In this document: positions 48,100 to 58,399 of the stretch, in pieces
Layout: the number at the start of each line of letters is the position of its first letter
Numbering within the stretch: position 1 is the first letter of the stretch
Assembly (NCBI GenBank): GCA_963580285.1
Contig: OY757011.1
Location: 204,989,644-205,053,643 of the forward strand
Length of the DNA: 64,000 nucleotides
Direction: 5' to 3'
Origin: Lucinisca nassula
Taxonomy: Eukaryota; Mollusca; Bivalvia; Lucinida; Lucinidae
Program-made: the position numbers and the translations under genes
Notes under the pieces: model-generated
Databases searched by the model: none
What the model was told of the DNA's origin: nothing
Seen by the model: only the letters and a program-made list of their open reading frames with translations

Positions 48100-48316
48100 G
48101 AAAGGGGTAACTTGGCAAACAGTGCAGCCCCAGATCAGACACCGCAGCCACAGAATGCGGTGTCTGATGCGGACCTGTACTATTTGCTAACAGAATTTTC
48201 CATCAAAAATAGAATAAAAATGGAAAAAAGTGGGCCTGCCACCCCTTATGAGACAAATGGACTTGTCCAACATATAGCAATGGAAGAGTCCACTACATGT
48301 AATATACAGTAGGTTA
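48100..48316 (+). mobile_element. TTAA MITE family 2, left end unclear
   Basis: GGGGTAACTTGGCAAACAGT, AGACACCGCAGCCACAGAAT / TGCGGTGTCTGATG, then CATCAAAAATAGAATAAAAA and ATATACAGTAGGTTAA. The left flank (47920-48090) is an unrelated TTTCAGATTTTT-rich stretch. Confidence 0.65.
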
Positions 48317-48451
48317 AATAACGGGTCTCAATTATTTAAAGTTAATGAAGTCATTAGTTAACATTATCAGGAAACATCAATTTTTCAGTATGGCAAAAAT
48401 CTCATTTTTTTTTTTGCTGAAAATATATGAGCAAATGCTACTCACAGTTTT

Positions 48452-49245
48452 AGCTCACCTGAGTCAAAGGCTCACTTGTGAGCTTCTAGTATGACAAGGC
48501 TTTGTTGTCTGTCACATTTTAATAAAAATTCTCCTCTGAAACCACTGCACAATGAGCGTCTGTGGCCTTGTGGATAAGAGCGCTGACTCTTAATGATTAG
48601 GTCTCTCACCGCTGTGGGTTGAGCCTGGCTGGGGCATCTGTGTCATTTTAACACATTTCCAGTTTGTTTTTCAACTGATCCAGGTCACATGACCAAGATG
48701 ATTGTCATTACCATATATGGTAAAACAATTTCTCTGGAACCAGTAGACCAATTGCCTTCAAGCTATGAATGTAACATTGGGGACTCTGGCCCATTATACT
48801 TTATTCAAATGATGAGTCTGGGTTTTACACCAAGATAAAACTTAGTCACTTATGCTTTTGTAAGGGAAAAAGTTGAAATAAACACTTTGTCGAAAACTGT
48901 TATTGCCTTTGAATTTAAATGGTATATGCTATTATCTAAATGAGTTAATGAAGCTGCTTGTGTACCAAGGTCAACGTTACTCATTGACCTTGGTACAGGG
49001 TCACTCAGATATCAGAATAAACTCTTTTTTTTTTTATTTCGAAACAAAAGCTGGGCAAATTTAAGCCAAATTTCATAGGGAGCCTATATGGAATGGAGAA
49101 ACAAAAGTTTGTTCCAATGGTTGAGGTCACAAGACCAAGACGGATGTTGTGGTAAAAACCCTTAAAAAATCTTCTCAGAAACCGCGTGGCTCCACTTATA
49201 CTCAGCACTCAAGTGAGTGGTTGAGGACCATTGATCTTCTGGTTT
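48452..49245 (+). mobile_element. Tandem-core-type element family G (single core)
   Basis: Head AGCTCACCTGAGTCAAAGGC then TCACTTGTGAGCTTCTAG, resembling family A. The body repeats TCACATGACCAAGATG and TTCTCTGAAACC-like segments. The end is CACTCAAGTGAGTGGTTGAG then GACCATTGATCTTCTGG. A tRNA-like/SINE segment with TAAGAGCGCTGACTCTTAAT and ACACATTTCCAG is inserted at about 48553-48665. Confidence 0.6.
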
Positions 49246-49319
49246 TAGCAAAATATCACTATATTTTGTATATTTTACTTGCTAGAACAATCAGTGTTTG
49301 TCCATAAGCTGTCGACGCT

Positions 49320-49543
49320 TTAACCCATTGTATGCTGGTGGACTCCTCCATTGCTATATGTTGGACAAAAGTCTGTTTGTAATATAAGGGGTGCCAGGCC
49401 TTTTTTTTGTTTTTTTTTTATTCTATTTAAACAGAAAATTCTGTTAGCAAATAGTGCAGGCCCTGATCAGACGCCGCGTCTGATCTGGGCCTGCACTGTT
49501 TGCCAAGATACCCTTTAGGGCTTTCCCGCATGCTATGCGTTAA
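49320..49543 (-). mobile_element. TTAA MITE family 2
   Basis: TTAACCCATTGTATGCTGG start, ATAGTGCAGGCCCTGATCAG / TCTGATCTGGGCCTGCACTG hairpin, end CCCGCATGCTATGCGTTAA. The loop has shrunk to ACGCCGCG. Confidence 0.8.
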
Positions 49544-49690
49544 ACATCTAGGTCCAGGAGATTGTACTTTGGATTCCAAAAGTTATCTAGGAAAGATCCT
49601 GGTGCAGTTGTCAATCATAGCTTAACGAGTTTGTTAGTGATCAAATGTTAACTGTTTCAGCAAGTACAATATCTTGTACTTTGGTATTTT

Positions 49691-51323
49691 TATGCCCCCA
49701 CATCGTATGATGCAGGGGGCATATAGTTTTTCGGTTTTCCGTACGTGCATCCGTGGGTATGTGCGTACGTGCGTGCGAATGTACAAAAATGTGTACGTAC
49801 ATAATCCTGTTAGACTCAGGTTAAGGTTTTTGGTCAGGGTAGAACTTGAGCTCATATTTTTCAAACCATGCAATGGATGTGGTTTATATTTAGTATGATG
49901 ATAGATATGGGTCCAAACTTTTATTCAACAATACCCCCACACCTACCCATGGGCTCAAGGTCAAGGTCACGGACTTAGAAATTTTTAATGTTTAAGACCC
50001 AGGTTAAGGTATTTGTACCAGGTAGAACTTCAGCTCATATTTTCTAAACCATGTAATGAATTTGGTTCATATTTGCTATGATGATAGATATAGGTTCAAA
50101 GTTTTATTCAGCAATACCCCCATACCCATACCCATGACCTCATACTTAGAAATTACTATTGTTTAAGAACCAGGTTAACGTATTTGTACCAGGTAGAATT
50201 TGAGCTCATATTTTCCAAACCATGTAATGAATTGGGTTCATGTTTGGTATGATGATAGATATAGGTTAAAAGTTTTATTCAGCAATGCCCCCACCCATAC
50301 CCATGACATACTTAGAAAGTTTTAATGTTTAAGACTCAGGTTAAGGTATTTGTACCAGGTACAACCTGAACTTTTATGATTCATTTGGTTCATATTTGGT
50401 TTGATGATAATACAGGTCCAAAGTTCCTTTTGTCATATGACTTCAAGGTCAAGGTCACAGACTTAGAATTTTTTTAAACATTATTTTTTTATGAGCTCAT
50501 ATTTTGAAAACTATTTTATGGGATTGGGTTTATATTTGGTATGATTATAGATACAGGTCCAACAAGACATACAGCTATGCATGTGACCTCAAGGTAAAGG
50601 TAAGGTCAAGGTCACAGCCATAGAAATTTTTAATTTTAAAGTATGTTAAGAGCTCATATTTTCCAAACCATATCCGGGAAATGGGAGGTCACAGGTTCGA
50701 TCCCGGACCGCGACATACCAAAGTCGTTAAGAATGGTACTAGCTGCTCCTCGCTTGGCACTCAGATTTACAGGGTAGAGCTAGGACTGGATAATCTGACT
50801 GGGTGTGGTATCATGTACTGTGTCTGGGACATGATACTTCAGTGAGGCAGCACTATAAAATTGCATTGAGCTCCCTGTCGCCACCAGACACCGTCGTGAT
50901 ATGACTGAAAAATTGTTGAAAGCAACGTTAAACCTGAATTCACACACACATTTCCAAACCATATACATGTAATGGATTTGCTTCATATCTGGAAGGATTA
51001 TAGATATAGGTAAAAAGTTTCATTCAACAATTATCCTGCCCTTGCCCAGGACCTCAAGGTCAAGGCCACAGACCTAGAAATTTAATGTTAAAGCTTTAAG
51101 AGCTCATATTTTCCAAAATTGATGGATAGGGTTCATATGTGATATGAAAATAGTTATTTTTTTCAAGGCTGAATCGGCAATACCCCTACCTATGCCATTG
51201 ACCTCAAGGACACTGTTCCAGCTGAGTTATGCTGTCCAATGACATCTGTGGTTGCAACATGATTTTTCCGGGACCGGTGGACCCTTGGCGGGGGCATCTG
51301 TGTCTTATTGACACATTTCTAGT
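49691..51323 (+). mobile_element. Tandem-core element family E (~175-bp monomer)
   Basis: Head TATGCCCCCACATCGTATGA then TGCAGGGGGCATATAG, a GTGCGTACGTGCGTGCG microsatellite and about seven diverged monomers with GAGCTCATATTTTCCAAACC, GGTTCATATTTGGTATGATG and CCTCAAGGTCAAGGTCAC. End GGCGGGGGCATCTGTGTC with hairpin TGTGTCTTATTGACACA and TTTCTAGTT. The head resembles family D, the tail family B. An S3 SINE is inserted at 50685-50950. Confidence 0.85.
50685..50950 (+). mobile_element. tRNA-derived SINE with CA-repeat tail (S3)
   Basis: Box B GGTTCGATCCCGGACCGCGA near the start, body AGCTGCTCCTCGCTTGGCAC and AGACACCGTCGTGATATGAC, 3' end AGCAACGTTAAACCTGAATT then (CA)n. The flanks CATATTTTCCAAACCATAT repeat on both sides, consistent with a target duplication inside family E. 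Confidence 0.8.
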
Positions 51324-51401
51324 TGCTGAAATTATCTGAATTTTTGCAAATACTAAAGCTACTTACATATTTTCAGTAAAAACCTTAGCATATTTCCCAT
51401 A

Positions 51402-51638
51402 TTAAGGGGAATTGGAACACCCGGCATATTTTTCCACCATTTTCAAAGGGAGAACTTTTGGGACTTTCAGTTCGCTTTTCTATTAGCCCTTTCCCACTGG
51501 AAAAGGGGTCTACTCTTAAAGGAAAGAATTTGCTCCTCAGGAGCAAATTCTTTCCTTTAAGAGTTGACCCCTATTGACATGGGATAAAAATAGTTTTGCA
51601 GGAGTTGCCTCCCCTGAAGGTGTACCCATTCCCCTTAA
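51402..51638. mobile_element. MITE family 3, full length
   Basis: TTAA flanks, ends GGGGAATTGGAACACCCGGC and GGTGTACCCATTCCCC, hairpin GAATTTGCTCCTCAGGAGCA then AATTC. It lies 83 bp upstream of the last ADH exon. Confidence 0.85.
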
Positions 51639-51721
51639 ATGTTGAAAGTTTTAATGATACATTAACAAATGACAATGTTAGTTTTGAATAACTGGACCCT
51701 GGTATTTTGTATTTCTTTCAG

Positions 51722-51758
51722 TATCAGAGCAGTTGTTACCCTACATAAAGATGCCTAA
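51722..51758 (+). CDS. ADH5: ADH5 last exon
   Basis: After acceptor TATTTCTTTCAG, the first base T completes the AG carried from 40962 to give Ser. The frame then reads IRAVVTLHKDA and stops at TAA (51756-51758). Human ends SIRTVVKI, so the coenzyme-contacting Arg is present and the tail is four residues longer (HKDA). A tiny last exon for SIR... is the known ADH gene structure, which supports this call over the readthrough end at 40999. Confidence 0.9.
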
Positions 51759-52027
51759 CTGTGGCAGCCAGCACCATCACAGAGTTAGGCAGAGCAGTAG
51801 GAGAGATATTATCACAAAGTTAGGTGGAGCAATAGGAGAGCGATTAGAGACTGTGAAAACACTCATGTAGGAGCAATGTTAGGCAAAACAGTGTCTTCAG
51901 ATCTCAGTTCACCAAAGCCTCATTATGAAAACCTATTTAAATCATTAAATGTATTGTTAATTTTACCGCTGCAAAAACAGAATTTTCAGATGAAAAATAG
52001 TGCTATTTTTCTTCTGCTCAGAATAAA
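51759..52027 (+). other. ADH5 3' UTR (putative)
   Basis: Follows the TAA stop. Two imperfect copies of a ~45-bp segment (TCACAGAGTTAGGCAGAGCA, then ATCACAAAGTTAGGTGGAGC) occur right after the stop. The first AATAAA is at 52022-52027, at the edge of a hairpin MITE. The true polyadenylation site is not known. Confidence 0.45.
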
Positions 52028-52190
52028 GATTGTTGCTACACCTTAGAACCAACCGCCTCATAGAGGTGGTTCTAACAAGTACCCACAATCTTTATTTTAG
52101 AGCAGAAATGAGAACCCCTGTAAACCCCAGTTTAACTATATAAAAGGGGTGTTTAAGAGAGACATAATATACTAGGTGTGTTTTTATGAT
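52020..52190. mobile_element. Hairpin MITE family 4
   Basis: CAGAATAAAGATTGTTGCTA then AACCGCCTCATAGAGGTGGTTC and TAACAAGTACCCACAATCTT form a hairpin. AACCCCAGTTTAACTATATA then AAAGGGG is shared with other copies. Confidence 0.7.
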
Positions 52191-52779
52191 GTCCCGTCTT
52201 TATCTCTTTGGGTAGAGCTAGGGACTAACTTCCCATATCACAGGTCCTGGTGTATGAATGTCATTTGACATATCACTAAAAATTCTGAGTCATCCTGATT
52301 ACCCATGTACTTGAAACCAAGACTTCTCTGTGCCTCAACACATTTTATAACAGAAATCCTAAAACAGAGCAAAAAAGTTCAGATGTACTTGAATAACTGT
52401 CTCAGCCTGACACCCCAGTATTGCAAAATGGGTTCCTGCTATATATTAGTCAGAATGTTTCAATCAGTATATAACTTGGTTTAAAAGTCTTGGCTTGATA
52501 AATATTGAACTATTGCCGGGTGAAGGCTTGTGGATGTGCAGGCTGTTTGGGGTCCTGCCTGGGCCTACAGGTCCGATAGCACATGGTTGGTTGACATGGC
52601 TTCTGTCTAGCTTGAAAAAGATAATTTTCTGTTTTGATTATGTATACTTTTGATTTATTTTTGATTGATATTAATTTAATTTTCTAACCCACAGTTTAAT
52701 CCAGTTTTGGTGCTGATAATGACTCGCTGATTTTTGTGAAGAGTTTTATGTTGCCATTTTTCATTTGCTGAAAAATATA
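52191..52779. other. Intergenic stretch, little recognised
   Basis: Apart from a degraded family 2 MITE tail near 52400-52500 (CAGCCTGACACCCC, CTGCTATATATTAG), no gene or element was recognised. Confidence 0.6.
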
Positions 52780-52789
52780 TAGAGGATCT

Positions 52790-52930
52790 TACATGAGTGT
52801 TCATGTATTATTGCATTTATTAAACGAGTTGAGGAAAAGGGATAAAATGCGAGGCTTTGCCGAGCATTTTATCCCTTTGCCTCAACGAGTTTAATAAATG
52901 CAATAATACATGAGCACAAATGCAAGATTC
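52790..52930. repeat. Long perfect-armed inverted repeat (~60-bp arms)
   Basis: CATGTATTATTGCATTTATT, AAACGAGTTGAGG and AAAAGGGATAAAATGC, a short loop CGAGGCTTTGCCGAG, then the inverted arms CATTTTATCCCTTTGCCTC, AACGAGTTTAATAAATGC and AATAATACATGAGCAC. The arms are nearly identical, so it is probably a young MITE. Confidence 0.9.
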
Positions 52931-53439
52931 TATTTATCATATGACATTTAAAACGCATTTTATTCCGAATTGTTTACAAAAATGTCAATATTCCGCCGTT
53001 AGTAAACGCGACGTCGTTAAGAACGTCGAACATGTAACGTTACGGAACGTATCTAGCTAATTTGCATATTTAATCCACTAGTGGATTTTCGAAAATATTA
53101 CATGGCGTTATTACACTTGGTCATATGATAAAACATAATAGATACTGCCGATAGTTGGTGTTTTAGAAAATTATTTCATATAAAAGTCTCCTTGTTGTAG
53201 TGCTTAAGCTGCTTGCCTCATAAACCAGGAATTGTAATTTTGATTCCAAACTTAATCGGCCATTTGGATGAGTAAACCAAGGCCCTCTTTATGAGCAGGA
53301 TATTATGAGCAGTATGAAATTCAAACTACTCATAAATATTAAAATAGTCAACATCAAAGGAATTGTCATTCTTAAATCATCAAAACCAGTTATTTTCTCT
53401 GCTCTTAAATTTTAAATGGATATTTTTTTAACATTTACA

Positions 53440-53715
53440 TTACGATAACACAGCCGTGCGACATAGTGCATTTTCACAGCTCTAAAATGGCTACTTTTCT
53501 AATGAAAATTCGTGATATTTTTCTTATTTATACAGCAAACATAGGTTGTGGGTGCTCGTTAGAACCGCCTCATTGAGGCGGTTCTAACGAGTACCCACAA
53601 CCTATGTCTTGGAGCAGAAATAAGAAAAATAATGTATACCCCCGTAAACCCCAGTTTTCTCTATATAAAGTGGGGTATAGGGGGGTCTTCATTTCACGGA
53701 CTTGTTAACGTGATG
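53440..53715. mobile_element. Hairpin MITE family 4, first of three neighbouring copies
   Basis: The perfect hairpin CGTTAGAACCGCCTCATTGA then GGCGGTTCTAACG sits inside AACATAGGTTGTGGGTGCT / GTACCCACAACCTATGT arms. It is flanked by CGACATAGTGCATTTTCACA and GGGGTATAGGGGGGTCTTCA then TTTCACGGACTTGTTAACGTG. Confidence 0.8.
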
Positions 53716-53814
53716 ATGTACTGGATAAATTTTATGCTCATATGAGCTTAGTACATGTAGCTATTGGTGGGTAGAGATAAAAGACAGAGTTTTATAAGTG
53801 CAGACCCTGAGGCA

Positions 53815-54090
53815 TTATGATAACACACCCGCGCGACATAGTGCATTGTTTCACATCTCCAAAATGGCTACTTTTCTGATGAAAATCCGTGATATTTTTC
53901 TTATTTATACTGCAAACATAGTATGTTGGTGCTCGTTAGAACCGCCTCAATGAGGCGGTTCTAACGAGTACCCACAACCTATGTCTTGGAGCAAAAATAA
54001 GAAAAATAATGAATTACCCCGTACACCCCATTTTTCGCTGTATGAAGTGGGGTATAGGGGGGTCTTCATTTCACGGCCTTGTTCACGTGA
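53815..54090. mobile_element. Hairpin MITE family 4, second copy
   Basis: The same order of segments as 53440-53715, including CGACATAGTGCATTGTTTCA, CGTTAGAACCGCCTCAATGA then GGCGGTTCTAACG, and GTATAGGGGGGTCTTCATTT. Flanking AATTTCAAACTACTCATAAA also occurs near both copies, so the whole ~400-bp block was duplicated. Confidence 0.8.
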
Positions 54091-54387
54091 TGGATATAAA
54101 AAAAAATTATGCTCAGTTCAATTGAGCATGAATTTCAAACTACTCATAAATGTTAAAATAGTCGAAATTAAAGGAATTATCTTTCTAAAATTATCAAAGC
54201 CAGTTATTTATCCTGTCCATAAATTTTAAATGCCAACAAATCAACAATTGTTGACATTTTGACACTTATGAACAGGGTAAATTTCATGCTTAGTTGAGTT
54301 GAGTATGAACAAAAAGTTTCTTACCTCAGGGTCTTGCTCTTTTACACTATTTTTGTTATCAATACAGTCAATTTTCAATGGCTGGAT

Positions 54388-54668
54388 CACCATTACAAAA
54401 ACATGCCTATACCAATACATTGTAACCTTTATGGCCAAAAAAATGAAAATGTTATGATGAAAAATTGTGATATTTTTCTTATTTCTGCTCAAAATACAGA
54501 CTGTGGGCACTCGTTAGAACCGCCTAATTCAGGCGGTTCTAACGAGTACCTACACTCTACATTTTAGAGCAGAAATAAGAAAAATAAGATATACCCCCGG
54601 AAAACCCAGTTTTACTATATAAAAGTGGGGTTCAAGGGGGTCAAAATTGTATAGGCGTGTTTTCCTGA
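54388..54668. mobile_element. Hairpin MITE family 4, third copy, with clear ends
   Basis: Inverted ends CCATTACAAAAACATGCCTA then TACC, and TTGTATAGGCGTGTTTTCCT then GATGG. Internal hairpin CGTTAGAACCGCCTAATTCA then GGCGGTTCTAACG. These ends match the copy at 46417-46615, but not the two copies just upstream. Confidence 0.8.
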
Positions 54669-54854
54669 TGGTTTGGGAACATGAAAATGTTTTTGAGACA
54701 AGGTGTGGCGGTTATTTATAGCACCCTGTCAGAATGATTTAGGTATATATTTATGATGTTCTAGGAAAAAAATATTTTATATGCTCATTGGCAGTGATTC
54801 AAATGAGTGCAAATAATATACCTTTTCAAGATGAAATGAGTAAAAAAAAAATAT

Positions 54855-55275
54855 CCTTAGAGGAATGGATAAACTTTCAGTGGAGGCAACTCCTGTAAAA
54901 GTATTTTTGTCTTTCATGTCAATAGGTCTCAACTCTTAACCCTTATCTTGCTGTTCACGACAATCCCTATCTTTGCAAACAGTGTAGATCCAGATCAGAA
55001 GAAGCCATCTGATCAGGATCTACACTGTTTGACATTCAGTTTATGAATTTGTAGGAATAAATTACATCAAGTAATCTGATTGGTTCAAAGTCAGAAATGG
55101 GTGTGGTTAAACAGAATATTCAGCAAGAGAAGGTTTAAAGGAAAGAATTCCTTCCTGTAAGAGTAGACCCCTTTTTCTGTGGGACAGAATTTATAGAAAA
55201 GCAAATAGGAAGTCCCGAAGGTTGTCTCCCTTTGAAACATGGGTGAAAAATCTGCCAGGTATATCCATTCCCCTG
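54855..55275. mobile_element. MITE family 3 with a nested family 1 MITE
   Basis: Left AGAGGAATGGATAAACTTTC, then TGTCAATAGGTCTCAACTC; right TCTCCCTTTGAAACATGGGT and GGTATATCCATTCCCCTGAA. The family 1 MITE (54936-55138) is inserted at a TTAA of its core hairpin. Confidence 0.8.
54936..55138. mobile_element. TTAA MITE family 1 nested in family 3
   Basis: Ends CCCTTATCTTGCTGTTCACG and CAGCAAGAGAAGG between TTAA sites, hairpin CAGTGTAGATCCAGATCAGA / TGATCAGGATCTACACTG. Confidence 0.85.
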
Positions 55276-55410
55276 AAGTGATTGTTATCTAATTTCCTAG
55301 AGACTCGAGGATAAGTTTAAAACATTCATGATAACCAGGCCATCCATGGTACATGGTAGAGCCATTTAAATTATACGGGTTTTCTCCTTGTTTGCAATTA
55401 TGTTTTCAAC

Positions 55411-55632
55411 ACAAGGGGAATGGGAACATGGGGCAAATTTTTTCACCCTTTTTCAAAGGGAGACAACTTTCGGGACTTCCTGTTCACTGTTCTGTAAGCC
55501 CAGTCCCACTCAAAAAGTGGTCTACTCCTCTGGAGCAAATTCTTTCCTTTAAGAGTTGACCCCTATTGACATGGGAGATAAAAATACTTTTGCAGGAGTT
55601 GCCTCCCCTGAAGGTGTTCCCATTCCCCTTAA
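55411..55632. mobile_element. MITE family 3
   Basis: Ends AAGGGGAATGGGAACATGGG and GGTGTTCCCATTCCCCTT. One hairpin arm is partly deleted (CTACTCCTCTGGAGCAAATT then CTTTCC). Confidence 0.85.
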
Positions 55633-55779
55633 TTGTTTGGGTTAATATTTTCTTGGAAAACAAAGCTCTTCTTTTCCTGTAATGCCAAACCTGACTTCTG
55701 ACAAAAATAGTGTTAATTGCCTTGATTCAGATTAGCACTTTAAAGAAAGGTTTGGCAACAGGTTGATTTGTTTCTTTGT

Positions 55780-56071
55780 TTGATTTGAGGTTTAACGTCC
55801 CTGTCAACACTGTAAAGGTCATTTTGGAGACGTTGCTTCCAATTTTGTGGGACTTTTACCCGACATTGAGATGAAATGACAGCTCAAGCTCTCTCGCCCA
55901 ATGAAACCAATAGGGTTTATTAGCATGGAAGGTCCGCCTCGCACCGGGGTTCCTGGCCAAGCTTAGATCCTCTAAGCGGTTTACCAGTACTAGTGTGCAG
56001 GCCGGATTCAGCTCTGAGTGGAAGCATAATGCAGCCCATATATTTCTACAAGCCCATATGGGCGGGGGCCA
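55780..56071 (-). mobile_element. S1 SINE, near full length
   Basis: GTTTGATTTGAGGTTTAACG, TGGAGACGTTGCTTCCAATT, CTTAGATCCTCTAAGCGG and CCATATGGGCGGGGGCC, as in the 25972 copy. Confidence 0.8.
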
Positions 56072-56119
56072 GGTTGAAATATACCACATCTGAACGTGGT
56101 ATATTATACCATAATGATC

Positions 56120-56260
56120 CTAAGTATTGGGACATACAGGCGTAAGCATATAATGCAGACCCAGATCAGACTGCTCTTTAAGGAGTGGTCTGTTCAGTGT
56201 CTTGTTTTAGGAGAATTACAGCAAGTCCTCAAGATATCTGAATGTTTAGGATTTTTAACA
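56120..56260. mobile_element. Hairpin MITE family 6, partial
   Basis: TTGGGACATACAGGCGTAAG, TGCAGACCCAGATCAGACTG then CTCTTTAAGGAGTGGTCTG and GTCCTCAAGATATCTGAATG. Confidence 0.6.
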
Positions 56261-56424
56261 CTGATAGCAATTGCTGAATATGTTCTTCAGTGTTTCACCA
56301 GAGGTCCTGTATATATGACCTATGATCTACACAACATCAGCCCTCTCTCACACAAATTTAAAAAGTATTGTATAAGAAGATCTACCCGAAGACATTCTGG
56401 GTGTCCCAATCCTGGGAGTTAATA

Positions 56425-56772
56425 CAGTAGAACTTCGATGGCTCGAACACCGATGGCTCGTTTACCATGGATGTGTCGAATCCATTCTTGAGCCCCTAGG
56501 GAAATCCTCTACATAAGAAATAGTGGGAGATAATTAAGGAGATTTTAGTCTTTTATCTTGCAAATGTATGCTGTGTGTACTCATTAGAATCCCCTCGATG
56601 AGGCGATTCTAATGAGTACACAAAGCATACATTTTCATTATAGAACACCGAAAAGATGACTAAAAGTATCTCGTTATGCCTCCTGGCAGTAACCCTCAGT
56701 GGCTCGAACTACCCCTGTCTCGAACAGATTTTCGAGGTCCCAAAGGTGTTCGAGCCATTGGAAGTTCGACTG
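56425..56772. mobile_element. Pogo/Tigger-like MITE, TA-flanked
   Basis: Ends CAGTAGAACTTCGATGGCTC then GAACACC, and GGTGTTCGAGCCATTGGAAG then TTCGACTG, each flanked by TA. CAGTNRAAC...TCGAAC termini are typical of pogo-like elements. The middle holds a GTGTACTCATTAGAAT hairpin (56575-56632) like family 4. Confidence 0.85.
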
Positions 56773-57256
56773 TACAGATATAAGAGAGAATTAAAATGGT
56801 ATCATTCCAAGATCATTTGATATGATGTAAAAAAATAATCAGTGCATTAAAACATGTAAAATTACAAGCTGTTAGTCTCTTGTTTGTATACAGACCACAA
56901 CAATGTGCAAATGCAGCCTTTGCTGATAAATTGAAATGGTTGATCTAAAACAAGCAAGTCCCACCTGTATGTACATCTGGGGCCAGTTGTTCAAAGCATC
57001 ATTAGCTTAACGAGCTCATTAGGGGTCAAATTGTTAACTGTTCTAGCAAGCAAAATATCGAAAATTTTGGTATTTTTGCTGAAAAAATGTGAGCAAAAGC
57101 TGATCACATTTTTTCTGCAAAAATTTCAGCTTATTTGCCATATTCAATGATCAAGGTTTTAACGATACGTTAACTAACGACGTTGTTAGTTTTGAACAAC
57201 TGGCCCCAGACTGTTAATCAGAATGTTGTGGGTTCTTTCCCTGCTGAACATTCTTT

Positions 57257-57449
57257 TTAACCTATTTTATACCAGAAATCCCAAAACGAGTACCCTGGCA
57301 ACCAGTGCAGGCCCAGATCAGATACCGCTGATCAGGGCCTACACTCTTTGCAAAACGTTAGCCATTTTCCAATTAGATTTTGAAGAAAACACAACCTGAC
57401 ACCCCTAAATTTTTAAATGGACTCCTGCTATATATATGAAAAGTGTTAA
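57257..57449 (+). mobile_element. TTAA MITE family 2, shortened
   Basis: TTAACCTATTTTATACCAGA start, CAGTGCAGGCCCAGATCAGA then TACCGCTGATCAGGGCC, end GAAAAGTGTTAA. The hairpin has lost most of one arm. Confidence 0.75.
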
Positions 57450-57454
57450 AGAGT

Positions 57455-57613
57455 GAGTGATTTTTAGTTTTACGTCCCACCAACAGCTAAGGTCATACGG
57501 AGACGGGACCTTGGTTTAAAGACTCATCCGAAAGTCTGGAGAAGCCCGGGATCGATCCTGCGATCCCTGGTTTACAAGGCGAGTAGCGTAACCACTGCAC
57601 CACGGAGGCTTCT
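57455..57613 (-). mobile_element. tRNA-derived SINE S2, reverse copy
   Basis: Starts GAGTGATTTTTAGTTTTACG and ends with the inverted tRNA head (GGTTTACAAGGCGAGTAGCG, CGGAGGCTTCT). Confidence 0.85.
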
Positions 57614-57924
57614 AAAAAAAAAAAAAAGTGTTAAAGAAATATTTTCTATGGTCATTGTTTGCTTTCTTCTGATTCAATAAATACTGTTGTCAGTTTTTAG
57701 CAAAGGAATAAGCATCATACTGGTAAACTGCTTAGATATAAGTTTGCCCAGGAAAAACATGGTTAACCCTTTACCACTCAGATACGTGTTTTTACGTGTT
57801 TGCACCCCCCCCCCCCCCCATTTTAAGCCCCAGAAGCACCTAAAATCTGCATTTCTACCCCTGGATAGTTAAGTTTGCTTTAGGATTTGTTGGGCAAAAA
57901 AATGACCTCCCCTCTTGGTAGAGG

Positions 57925-58095
57925 TCCCCCCCCCCCCCCCCCCCCCCTATGGTTTTACATAGGCTTATATAGGGAAAATCATTAAAAAATCTTCTTCTCT
58001 GAAACCACAAGGCCCAGGTCTTTAATATTTGGTGTGAAGCTTTACCTGGTGGACCTCTACTAAGATTGTTCAAATTATAGCCTTTGGGCCAAAAA
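57925..58095 (+). repeat. Isolated family A monomer with poly-C run
   Basis: A poly-C run (about 57926-57946) then TATGGTTTTACATAGGCTTA, TCTTCTCTGAAACCACAAGG, TTCAAATTATAGCC and GGGCCAAAAATGGG. One monomer lies far from both arrays, and an S3 SINE follows directly. A second poly-C run is at about 57806-57819. Confidence 0.8.
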
Positions 58096-58385
58096 TGGGC
58101 GGTCACGGGTTCGATCCCGGGCCGCGACATACCAAAGTCGCTAAAAATGGTTCTAGCTGCTCCTTGTTTGGCACTCAGATTTATGGGGTAGGGCTAGGAC
58201 TGGTCGACCCAGTGTCAGGAAAATGTGACTGGGTGTGGTATCATGTAATGTGTCTTAGACATGATACTTCAGTGAGGCAGCACTATAAAAGTGAGCATTG
58301 AGCTCCCTGTCGCAACCAGACACCGTCGTGATATGACTGAAAAATTGTTGAAAGCGACGTTCAACCCGAATTCACACACACACAC
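58096..58385 (+). mobile_element. tRNA-derived SINE S3
   Basis: GGTCACGGGTTCGATCCCGG, AGCTGCTCCTTGTTTGGCAC, AGACACCGTCGTGATATGAC and GCGACGTTCAACCCGAATTC then (CA)n. Same family as 50685-50950. Confidence 0.8.
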
Positions 58386-58399
58386 TGTCCGTGCAGCCA

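Larger units (their letters stand above)
40963..51721 (+). other. ADH5 last intron (10.8 kb)
   Basis: Runs from GTTGGT to TATTTCTTTCAG. It contains R8 repeats, SINEs, MITEs, families G and E. Stretches with nothing recognised: 41000-41435, 41851-42330, 42600-43240, 45010-46280, 47012-48095 and 49544-49690. Confidence 0.85.

Noticed and set aside
56096..56422. A 108-codon open frame on the + strand
   Set aside because: It begins in the S1 SINE edge, runs through a family 6 MITE fragment and has no recognisable motif.
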